Part shown: positions 13,801 through 24,313 of the stretch, one piece after another | Position numbering within the stretch: the stretch's first letter is position 1 | Layout: each line of letters begins with the position of its first letter | NCBI GenBank assembly: GCA_000733355.1 | Contig: JNVV01000007.1 | Span: 680,624-744,623 of the forward strand | From: Falciphora oryzae | Lineage: Eukaryota > Ascomycota > Sordariomycetes > Magnaporthales > Magnaporthaceae | Reading direction: 5' to 3' | Length of the DNA stretch: 64,000 nucleotides | Notes under the pieces: generated by a model | Seen by the model: the letters and a program-made list of their open reading frames with translations, nothing else | Told to the model about the DNA's origin: nothing | Databases searched by the model: none | Position numbers and translations under genes: made by a program

Positions 13801-15238
13801 CGCTACTGCTGCCATCATCTAGTCCGAGACCAACAACAGCTTGGGTGTCGAGCGACCTCGCCGAGAACTCTGGAGCGGACGGCGGAGTAATGGCGAAGGC
13901 AGGGTCGACGCCGCCGGGGAACTGGGCGTTGTCGCGACCAAGACTAGCCTCGAACGCTTGCTTCTTGGCAACCTCGAAGACCTCAAGCCACTCAATAAGC
14001 TGGGCCTGAGTCTCAGCCTGGAGGAGCAGGGTCTGGCTCTTGGTCTTGATCTCGAAGCAGAAACGACGCTCTTCCTGGACGGCGGGCTTGGCACTGCAGA
14101 GTAGAACACCAATCTCATCGCCCTGGAGCACACCCGAGGGCCCGGCGACGAGCCAGCCGAAGATGCCATCGCGGCAGTAGTACCAGCGACGGACCCAGTT
14201 CACCTTGGCGGGCTTCCCCGAGATGGTGCGTAGGAAGAGCCAGCCCTGCTTCTCTGAGATGACGCAAGCCTGGTCGCCGGTGCGCAGGTTCAGAGGGCCG
14301 CGGGACCCCAGGAACGGCACTGTCGAGGCACTGTAGTCGTCGAGCTCGCGCGAGGGCTTGACGCCAGCCAGGGTGGTCTCGCCTATGCTTCGGCGGGCAG
14401 CCTGGAGTTCACGCTTGAGCACGGCCTCAGATGACTCGAGCTCCTTAGCCCAGCCACGTATGCGATCCATCTCGTCGGCCCATTTGGCCGAGGAAGTGGC
14501 AGGGTCGCCAGAACGCATCATCTCCCGCCAGAGGTCGGCACTGACGCGAACCAGCAGCTTGTCGAGGCTGTAGCGCACCTGGGGCGCCAGCTGGCAGTAG
14601 TCCATGGACGACTTGAGGTAAGATTTGCGGGTTTCGTAAAGGGCAAAGGCATCCTCGCGGAGTGCCGAGGGCTCTTTGGTTTTGGACAGGGACATATAAC
14701 GGGCAAGGGCAGCGTCGAAGCTACGCTGGGCCTGATCTAGTTGCCGGCGTGCGTCCCTGAACACCCTGAGCTCGCCCGACATGAAGTTGCGGATAGGTTC
14801 GACAGAGAGCGTCTCGAGGCGGCGGGTCGAGGCTAAGAACTGTGACCAGCGCTCACGCGCTAGATCACCAGCCCGCTTGAGGGCGAGAAGTGTAAAGTCG
14901 GTGTCGATAACGCCATCTGCAACGGCGGGAGCGGGCGACGTTTTGGAGATGTAGTTGTTGATGGTTTCCTCCAGCGAGGAGGCGTCCAGCACGAGCCTAG
15001 ACGCGCTCTTGACGTAGGCATCGAGCCACCGCTCGAGAGCCTCGGTCTGGTCTCCAAAGTGCACAGAGGCGGCGCGAAAGGAAGGCGAGTCAAGGGCGGC
15101 CTCGTTCAGGCCGACGGGGATCGCGGAGCTGACCTGCTTCGAAGGCGATTGTGCGGCAGCCGGGGCCGGGGCGGTCTTTGCCGGCTGCGGTTGACTGCTC
15201 GGCTGGCCCTGCGTCTGGGTCAAGGGCTGGTCCGCCAT
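10889..15238 (-). CDS. Sip3/Lam1-type BAR-PH-GRAM-VASt sterol transfer protein
   Basis: Exons are 15238-11436 and 11369-10889 (donor GTAAGT, acceptor GTAG), 4,284 nt and 1,427 residues; yeast Sip3/Lam3 is about 1,230. Domain order: a low-complexity N-terminus; a helical BAR-like region at ~45-290; a PH domain at ~325-428 with the core WVRRWYYCRDGIFGWLV; a disordered linker; a GRAM-like PH domain at ~735-850; a VASt domain at ~950-1110 beginning near YEPEDMQQMV; and a hydrophobic segment at ~1190-1225, with a charged, probably cytosolic tail from exon 2. Proteins of this family sit in the ER at contacts with the plasma membrane and move sterols through the VASt pocket. That is family knowledge; the sequence shows the domain order. 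A GCC-type microsatellite in the linker encodes poly-Gly. Confidence 0.88.
13788..13805. repeat. GCC trinucleotide repeat in the Lam1-like CDS
   Basis: A run of (GCC)n on the plus strand encodes a poly-Gly stretch (SSGGGGGGAP) in the disordered linker between the PH and GRAM-like domains. It is in frame, so length changes in multiples of three would be tolerated. Confidence 0.7.
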
Positions 15239-18200
15239 TGTGCCGTCGTTATCGTCGTTTGCAGTCGTCGTCTGGTCGTCGCGGAGGGTCCTGACGGGCC
15301 CAAGATGGGCGGCGGGTACAGGGGCTTCTCCTGGCCGCTACAGAGGTTCGGACAGAATCGATCAGAGGCGCATAATTGGTGGTTTGTGTCAGGCGATCCG
15401 AAATGCCCGCAGCATCGAGATAAAATGAGCTATTGAAGCTAGGATGGATGGAGTTTGGAATCGTTGCTCTGGCGATGTGTTCTGTCAGGCGTTGGGGGCT
15501 GCGCGTTGGGAGCTCCCAATATGGATGCAGCTGTGTCAGCAGCATGGCACAGGCGCGAGCTGTGACGTCTATCCCGCCTGCACAGGGCCCCGTGCACTAA
15601 ACCTAATCGCGCCTGGCTGGATTAGTGGAAACCAACCCCCAGTGTCCCCGAAACACTCAAGCCACACTTTTGCTGCGCGCGTGCAATCACCTATCAACCG
15701 AAAGCCCAACTGATTCGGACCCGACTTTCTCGGGTTTTCGTCTGGTCCAAGCAGCGCAACAGAGTTGAACCAATCCTTGGTACGAAAGCAAGGCAACTGC
15801 TACACTACTCAGAGCCATATCATGTATGATTTGAAATTTCTCGAACCTCAAAAATAGATATTTGCGTCGTTTGCCATAATTCGTGCAAACGCCGGACGCG
15901 TTTCCGGGACACCAACCCCGAGCCCCGGGATATCGTGGCCCGGTGCCTAGCCGAACCTTCTCGGCGGACTCGGGCGGCGACGGCGAGGTCGTTCGGCAAA
16001 TGAAGAACCCCAGCCGGAATCACGACACTGCGCTCGAGCTAAGCCACATGATTCAACTGGGCGTTCGGGCTTCCACATGGGCGTGGTGCCCAGCCCATCC
16101 CCTTCGGAGAAACATCCCTCCTCAGGCCTAAATGCACCTCCCTTCAGGGACTGTGGCGAAAACGCACACGTAGTCATCGACATGGATCATGCCCGATCAA
16201 GATGCCTAGGTACAAAGGCAGCATGCTGATATTTTTGGCATGCATGCGCAGAGCAGGTACTCCTCGTCTGCACGGCAAGCTTGATGTGTTGGCAACATGT
16301 TCGTGTTGACCCTGGGAGTGCTTAGATGAAACAAGTTTTCATGTGGCGTGTGCATCGGCTCCGCGTTGGAAATGCTGCAGTCCGAGTCGGGACAGGTCGC
16401 TACCACGTCACCTACTGTGGCGGTGGCCCGCGGGAAAAGAAAGGAACCGAGGGTCTGGTGGGAACAAAAAATTATGGACCGAGCCGGCTGCCTCCCAGCC
16501 TCACTCCGCTGGTTGCTGCCCGGCCTTCTGCCGCGCCGTCGAGCCGCCACCCAGCCGGCACAAGGTGGGTGCAGTAGGGCGGCCACAGGACGGCCTGCAG
16601 GCATGCCCGGCTCAGGGCTACCGATGGTGCCCCTCCATGGCTCCATGTCGGTGCTAAGCCTCCAGCCCGTGCGACCGTGCACCCAACCCGTCTCCCACTG
16701 CCAGCAAGCATCTTCCCAGCGTGCGCGCGGAGGGTGCCAATGGACCAAAAAAGAGGGAAGGGGCGGGCGGTTAGCCGACCATGCAAGTCCCCGTGTTAGC
16801 GGTTGTTGTCTTCAGCTTGTCAAGGATATGTGCTCCTCGGCAGAGGAACACGAGCGCAAACGCAGAAGCGATCTTCGCCCCCATCGACCTTCCTTGCCTC
16901 CAGGCGATCTGGGGAAACGAACGGGTCGAAATAAGGGGGTGCCGGCAAACCGCTGCTGGCCTGTCCTTGATCCGCCCCTGAAGCCTACATGCCTCGTCGA
17001 CTCACTACCTGCCCACCTGGGAAAGGGTACCAAATAGACTCCCGACCTTCCTGAGCCTACGCCCTCGGCATCCCCATTCGAGAAGCCGATTATTGCCCTT
17101 CTGACCTCAACCCCAGTGTTCCTACGCAAGCCATCCCTCCCCTCTTCCAAGACTTTGGCAGCCTGGAAGCAATCGAAGATTCGGTCTTGCTACGCCACCA
17201 GCACCATAACCTCCTTTCGCCTCATCCACATTTCGCCGCAACTGGCCGGTGCCCAAGTACAGGAATCATAACCTCCTCTTCCAAGGTTTCTATTCGGCCG
17301 ACGCAACGCTTTTCTTGGGATCCCGAGTAGCCGACAATTCAGACTAGCATACCGTGTCTAGAGTTGAGCGCCTAGAGGGTTACGACCTTCAACTGGTCGG
17401 AGGATAGATAGGCGACTATATTGACCCCCCGAGCTAGTATAGTATAATCTACCCCGTCGCTGGCGCCAATACCAACCGCCCCAGGGCCAGGGCCAGAGCC
17501 GACGTTCCGGAGTTTGTCGTGTTCTCTGTTTTCCCTCCGGCGTCTGGTCATCTAACCTACGGACTAAGGGGTGCATGCTTCAGATGGACATCCGTATGTC
17601 GTTTCTATTGGCGTTGCTTGATGCGCAAAGCGGCTGCACTCATATCCGTGATGCCGCGAAGAGACATCTGATGGCGGGTACCAGGTACCACCATGTTAAG
17701 ACATCATCGGCCAGGGAACACGCAACGGGATCGTCGGGGGCGTGAGATGCGCGCCAAGACCACGGATTGTTGCGTAAAGCCGATTCTAACCAAGCTCGGT
17801 TGGTACGGAGTTTGGCCTGATGAAAACAGGAGAGCACCCTAGAAAGGGGATCGATTAGGCTCAACCCCTGAACCTCCTCAGCAGGCGAGCCGCCAACCGC
17901 GCATGGCTTCATCGAGGTTGCCTTCGTCATTGGCCTCGGTCACAGAGACGGGAATGTGCATGCAAATCGTAACATGGAGGTCTCCGAGGGTTCATGTGAC
18001 CTCCGGCGCATAGAAAATTGGGAGAAAAAAAAGAAAAGAAAAGGGCCAAGTCCACTCTTCCAAAGCGCCACCATGCTGAGTCAACTGACATGGAAGTAGT
18101 CACGGGGTTTTAGTGTGCGATGTCGATTGGCAAGGCCCTCACCAAGGCTCGCCTGCAGGATGCGGTTCTGTGCAATCCAGTGCAGCGCAGCGCAGACGCA

Positions 18201-21200
18201 GACAGGAGCCTCTATCCTGCCTTCTTCATGCAGTGAGGGACTGCACAATGTGGCAGCAGCGCGGATCACACGGCCCAAGATCGGCTGAATGCCCACACCA
18301 AAAATAGCCCCCAAAAGGACTTGAGCTGGGTCGATGTGCATGCGTTCTGGGGGCAGATGGAGGTCGGTCGGCGTTAGGCCGAGCCCTGCCGCTGCGCTGT
18401 TGTGCTCCTCCAGGGTTTGTGCTACGGAAGCCCTCGCGCAGTGCACGTCCCTTGGCTCCCTCGACAAGGCCCAGCCTGCTTTGGCGCGCCACCGTTTGAC
18501 CGCCGGTCAACACCGCTCCTCCTCCATGTGGCATGTGCCACAACGACGAGGTCTGGGGTACCGACGCCAAGCCGCAAAACTGGTGCGCGCTTTTTGCTCT
18601 TTCGTCTGGGTCCTGAGGCGGCTGTCGTCACCGCACTGCTCGGGTTCGCTGCCAGGTTTTGCGCAGACTCCCATGGCCACAGGAATGGGGTCAGTCAATA
18701 TTTTTTTTCCGCCCATCACATGACAACTTCACGCAGGTACGCGCCCCCGACGAACGGGAGCCACCCACATGTCCCGACAGAGTCTTCAATTGACTCACAC
18801 GCGCTATTTCACCGCCGGCGCGCGGCCATGTGAGGCGAGCCCCAGCGGCCAAGCGAGAACCGAGACGATGCCCTCCACCGCGCACTCGTCGCGCGCTGGG
18901 TTGTGTCATGCATGGGGCTGGTAGCGCGATATCGGACCTTCTCAATCATCCTCCTGTCGCTGCCCCAATCGACCGGCGCGGCGCCGCTGCGTCTTTGCGA
19001 CCCCGAGACGATGCAGGAGGCAGTGACTCCTTCATACCGGGAGACGCGTCTTTTATTCCCGTCGCATTGATGATGGGCGCCTTGGGACGTGTGGCCCAAG
19101 GCCGGGGAGCTCGACCCTCCGCGCCGGGATTGGCCTGAGCTTCTGATGAGTCCATATTGCACGGCCCCCACTACCCGCCGCCTTCCAACGGGAGCTACGA
19201 CGGCTAGCAGGCCAGACGCCTGTCCAATGCGGACTCCATCTGGCGGCATGCGGCACGCTGGGAGCTCTGGCGAGGGAGTGAGCGTCCTCTGGTCCCGGCC
19301 TAGTCCAATGTCTTTTCCTCCCCATTTTCCTTCCCTTTCCCCACGCCCCTGCATGCCGTGCAACGGCCTCGTCGCCGGCCATGGTCGACATTCATGCAAG
19401 CGTGTAACGTATCCCATTTCTCGCTTCAACATTCCCCATCCCACAGGGGAAAAAAAAAAAAAAAAACGCCCTCTCCACAAGTGTCGGGTGTTATTTTCCT
19501 TTTTGTCCTCCGGTCTAGAATGGGGGACGACCAGGCAAGGCCTCGACCCTTGCCCCCTCCATACCCATTCTATATTTTGAATTTCTGCCAATCACGTAGC
19601 CTCCCCCTCGGCCTTTCTTTCATTGGCCGGCTGACCGAGCTCAACAGCCAATCAGACTTGAGAAGGCCGACTTCCTGAAAAAGGAAAAAAGGAGACTTCC
19701 TCGACACAAGCCATCTACTGGCTCTCGTTCGTTTTCGCTTCTCCCATTCTCCCTGTCCGCCTTGCCGCCCTAGTCCGGTTACGGCTCGACCCTCCGGGCA
19801 CAGGAGATGGGCTCCCAGGCCTTTCCTCTCTCTGGGGGTGGCTCTGCCTACCTTGTGTACCCTATCGTCCCTCCTCAAAGTGGATGGAGCGATGGGATGG
19901 AGGGTCTGTGTTGGGGACGCGATCAGCACCCCCTGGGTTCTACCCTACCCCAGACCTGGCATGAGTAAACCACCTTCGTGGGCCGGTCGAGTCAAAACGG
20001 GGTTCGCAGCGGCTTCCCTCGCCGACCCTGTTTTCTCACACTCTCACCAATGCGACGCTCCTGAGCAGGTGTACACGAGCAGAGATGCTACAGGCCGTTT
20101 AAGCCGATCTCCTCCCGCCACCGAGAGCAGGGACAGGCCCAGACTGGTAGGCGCCGTGCCACTAGGTAACGCGCGATACCAAACTACGACAGCTTGTCCG
20201 TGTTTCAAAGCCCAAGGGTGGGACGTCAAGCTGTGTCGTCCCTCCTTTGCGTCCACACTCTGCCCAGTGTGGAGGGAGTAGGGGGTCCCAAAGCAGACAG
20301 CCGAGAGCTCTGTTGCTTGTTGCGCTTTCCTCTAATTAGACACTTCTCCGCTTGCTGCTGAGGCTATTCTCCATCTTGTTCAACTGTCATGTGTCGTCGG
20401 TTTCAGCTCCGCCCCCAGCCGGGCTCTACTGGAAGGATGGCTGTGATGATCCAATTTCCAGAGATGAGGGAAGGCTTGAAACAATCTCAACGGGCGAATT
20501 GGCGCTGTATGTGTCAGCGCAAGAGAAGTAACAACAGCCATGCAGTTGCGGTCTTGTGGGCCCCAAGACGGCTCTGCATGATAAGCGCGGCTTTTTTTTT
20601 TCTGCGCGGGAAGGGGTCCGTACCTCGTAAATGTGTAATTCTTTCGTTTCGACAGAGCTACCGGCATACGAGGCATGTTGCTATCCATCACAGGCGCACC
20701 GCGCATGCGACCTGCATGACACACCCACTCCGCAAGGTGCGCCGGCCTTCGGATGGATCCCCGGGTTGCATACTGTTGAGGGATGGGTGATGGCCTACGA
20801 CTCGTACATGCTAGTTGGGACGGTTCAGGAGAGTCGTGGTGGTGGGTGCGAGGCGGCCGAAGAGAGGTCCGGGGACGTATCCGGCGCTGCAAGAGCCGCC
20901 GAGGCCCAATAGGCAACGATCCAATATCATATTTCACAATTTCTCATCAGAGGTTCAACATGCAGGACTTTCTTTGTTTTTACTCCCAACAACCAACCGG
21001 TCTACCTAGCGATGACTCCGGCGACACAATTGTTTCTCGATACGCGGCAGAGCGCATTCTGGCGGCGCAGGATTTGTTTTGGCTATGGTGGGTGTGGCAA
21101 GCTAAGGTATGCCATGATGTTGTATGGGTTGCTGGGACACGGATGGGGGATCGAGTGATGTGGGTAATATCAGGGCAATATCAGTTAATCCCCGAAGGCT

Positions 21201-22106
21201 AGCCAAGAGTGCGTTTTCTTTCTTATGCTTCTGCGGCTTCCCTCCCTGCAACGCCCAGCCTCCTGATATCGGAGCTGGTTTCGATGCGGTCATTGCATGC
21301 AATGTCGTTTGGAATTGCCTCGCTCCCAGCATGCGCGCTGCTGCTCGGCCTGCAGAAGCAATCAATTAAACACCAGACTAGACAAGGCAGGCGGACGGGC
21401 GAGTGAGGTGGCACATGGAGATGAGCCCGACCGCATCGAGCGCGCTCGTCGTCGTCGGCCGACGAGCGCACGGTTTCCAGAGCGCCTGTGCGGCAACGCG
21501 GGCGGCGGCTTGTGACTTTTGCAGCGTCCAGTCCGGGGAGGGAGGCACGGAAGAAGGGTGGGTGGCGCTGGGTCCTCTCCCAGTTCGCCAGGACCGGCAA
21601 GACTGTATGCACCTTTCAGCTGTGGTTGCAACTTAGCCCGCACCCGTCGGCCATCCCATTCATTGCCTGGGAGGGGGCTCGGGTTTCCTGTCATCCAGCA
21701 TATGCAGGCCGCGAGCACAGCCCGCCACCAGCACCCTACTGCATGCACGGGACTGGAGTCGCGCCCCGCCGCCGGACGAGGCGAGGAGTTAGTTGAGCAA
21801 CGAGGAAAAAAAAAATCCAAAAGGAAAAAAGTTGCCTCGAAGTGGGGTGGTGGGGCCGACCACTGCCGCTGGGCACGAAACGTTCACCCGGTCTCCATAA
21901 TGGGTTCTCCCAAACCCTGGTGGTACGTACCGGTGCTCAGAGACTGGGGTCCTTCCTTGCCGTCCTTCTCGGAGATCCTTTTCGATGCCTGCTGATCTTC
22001 ACCACATGCCACCCACGGCCAGCGACGTCGACCCAGCCCTCGCGCACCCCCCCTTCCACCCCCTACACCCCTGTCTGCCCTCCTTGCTGCCCCGCCGCTT
22101 CTCTCT

Positions 22107-22161
<55 letters not shown>

Positions 22162-23284
22162 TCTTTCTTTGTTTTTCTGTTTTCCTTCCACAAGCGTTGG
22201 CTTGTAGCAAGCGAGCGCACCCATCGGTCTTCGTGTGGCGCCACCGCCTGGCCTGGTTTTTGGCACCTTGCTCAGCGAAGCAAGGAGCAGCAAGCGGCCC
22301 AGGCGACGACACTAGCGCCATTTTTTTTTGGGCCGTCCTCCGATCCCAGCTTGCCATGCAGCGGTAGTTCCGCAAGTGCGCTTTCGTCGACAGTCAGGCA
22401 GGTTTTTCAAACCCAGTCTGGTGTATTTTTCCTTTGCTTTTTCTCCTTTCGGGGAGGCAAGCCACTCGCTTCTGCTTCTTGTCGGCCGATATGGCCACCG
22501 CTTATACCGCACACCCCACAGCTAAGCCATACCCTCCTGCGTACGCCCTCTCGGCCCTCGCTTTCCTTTAGCAACAGACGGCTACGTGAGGTACTAGTCT
22601 ACCAAGTAGTAGGGAGACATGTACGTTCGTAGCTACGTACTCCAGAGTGGCCACTCGTCGTCGCCATGCAGGGAAAAGCTGTGGGCTGGGCCAAGTTGGC
22701 TGCATGCACCGCAGGCTCAGTCGGCATGCAGTCGCGTCGGCAAGGCCTTTTGCGCCGACAGGGTCGTGAGGGCCCCATGTATCTCCAGAACCACAGCGTA
22801 CCTGGGTGGGAGGGTGGAGGTAGCCGCAGTAGGTGGTGGTGTGTAGTGCCAGGCCCCGGTGCGGTGTTTGTCGGGAGGACCAGGCAGGGCCACTGGGGGG
22901 GGAACAAGGGCCCCGACTCACTAGCTTGCTACCCGTATATCACATCGATTCCACCCACCATCTCACTTCTCACCTTTCGCTCTCTTCCCTCTCCTCACGA
23001 GTACCTCGTCCTCCGTTCTCTTCTTCCCATTCGCGGTTGCAGGCGCGTCAGCTCGATCCCTTGTCTTGGGTCCGCCCGGCTCCGTCCCCCTTTCTTCCTT
23101 TATTATTCGTTTGCCCACCCCGACTCCTGTCCCCCTCCCCTCCTCCGAGTGCTCCACCGCCTTACCATAACTCCGGTCGTCACATCTCTTCTGCCATCTC
23201 CCAGCTCCTGTTCGCCGACCTCCGTCACCGGAAGCTAGCCCAAGACTCTGCCCGGCGCTTCCCAGCACAACAACAACCAGCATC
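15239..23284. other. 8 kb gene-free region upstream of the 342-residue gene
   Basis: Between the divergent Lam1-like gene and the gene at 23,285 there are 8,046 bp with no reading frame I can link to a family. Open frames of up to 260 codons occur but have random, Arg/Pro/Ser-rich composition and lack a splice continuation. The stretch holds homopolymers (17 A at 19,450-19,466; 50 T at 22,110-22,159) and long CT-rich tracts from about 22,960 to 23,240, which look like the core promoter and 5' UTR of the downstream gene. A long non-coding RNA or an extended regulatory region is possible; no sequence evidence decides it. Confidence 0.55.
22110..22159. repeat. Poly(T) homopolymer, 50 nt
   Basis: Fifty consecutive T residues follow a short CT dinucleotide run. 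It is the longest homopolymer in the window, about 1.1 kb upstream of the start codon at 23,285. On the minus strand it is poly(A), but no coding sequence or target-site duplication beside it indicates a retrotransposed copy. Confidence 0.95.
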
Positions 23285-24313
23285 ATGCCTCCGCAACTAT
23301 TACCGGCCTCGGCTGCGGCCTTTGCCCCCCGCGCCGCCTCCGTCAACGTCGTCCTCGGCTCCAAGGTTGAGCCCTGGTTGACACAGACTCTGAAGCGCAT
23401 CAACAGGGTAAAGCGCCCGCTCAACAGCGTCCCGCAGCACCAGAGGTGTCTGACCGAAACCCTCTCGTCGCCAAATGCCATCTGGACCCTGGCCTCGCTC
23501 ATGTTCACCAAGGTGCCCGATTCGGAGCTCACCAAGGACTCGGATCCCCTGAAGGAGGCCATATCAAACTACAAGATGGTGCACGTTGAGGCTTATATCG
23601 TCCACGTTGACATGGTCTTGCGCAACGAGGTGGCCTACAAGCTGACCCCGGACACCATTGAGGCCCTGATCGCGTACCACAAGGAGGTCCACTGCCCCAA
23701 CACCAAGGCGAGCACCTATGACTGGGCCGAGAAGGAGCAACAATGCAAAAAGCTGCACGAGGAGTTCATCCAGGCCATCAACAAATACGTTTTCCGCACG
23801 CACGTCTCTGCTCTCGAGGGCCTGGAGGAGGAAGGAGCCGGCGAGCTCCTCAACGGGAAGAGTGAAGATGTTAAGAACGCCATCTTGGGCCTCATGAAGC
23901 CCCTGCTGCCCCCGCCGCCCAAGATCGTCGAGGTCGTCCGCCAGCCGCCCCTGCTGCCCAGCTCGCCCGTGGGCATCAGCATGTGGTCCCAGCCCACCAT
24001 CCAGACGTCGCTGCCCGCGCCCGTCGAGTCCTGGAGGGTCCTGCCGTCGAGCCCTGGCGTCGTCTCCACGACGGCCGACTCGAACAACTCCATCTGGGCG
24101 ACCATGGCCATGACCGAGTGCCACCTGCCCTCGCCGACGCCGTCTTTCAGCCAGCCGTTCTCGTCGGCGGGATACTACTACAGCTCCCCCGTCGTCACGT
24201 CGCCTATCCCGCAGCTTCCCCTGCCGAGCATGCTTGCGCCCCAGTGCGGCGTCAGCGTCGGCTACGGCGGCTTTGGCTGGGACAGGTACCAGGAGTACAC
24301 CACCACCATGTGA
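23285..24313 (+). CDS. Uncharacterised 342-residue protein, single exon
   Basis: This is an intact 1,029-nt frame with coding-like composition, starting at an ATG directly after a CT-rich leader that fits a fungal 5' UTR. I do not recognise the family. Residues ~20-200 look folded: helical, mixed charged and hydrophobic, with segments such as KVEPWLTQTLKRIN, ISNYKMVHVEAYIVHVDMVL and LIAYHKEVHCPNTK. Residues ~215-342 are rich in Pro, Ser and Tyr and look disordered, ending YQEYTTTM. There is no signal peptide, membrane segment, zinc-finger cysteine pattern or clear nuclear signal. It sits alone in about 14 kb of non-coding DNA, a setting often seen for developmentally regulated fungal genes; that is inference only. 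Confidence 0.75.
   Translation: MPPQLLPASAAAFAPRAASVNVVLGSKVEPWLTQTLKRINRVKRPLNSVPQHQRCLTETLSSPNAIWTLASLMFTKVPDSELTKDSDPLKEAISNYKMVHVEAYIVHVDMVLRNEVAYKLTPDTIEALIAYHKEVHCPNTKASTYDWAEKEQQCKKLHEEFIQAINKYVFRTHVSALEGLEEEGAGELLNGKSEDVKNAILGLMKPLLPPPPKIVEVVRQPPLLPSSPVGISMWSQPTIQTSLPAPVESWRVLPSSPGVVSTTADSNNSIWATMAMTECHLPSPTPSFSQPFSSAGYYYSSPVVTSPIPQLPLPSMLAPQCGVSVGYGGFGWDRYQEYTTTM

Noticed and set aside
18809..19591. 260-codon minus-strand frame in the gene desert
   Set aside because: It has random Arg/Gly/Ser composition, a poly-Phe run from an A homopolymer, and no motif.
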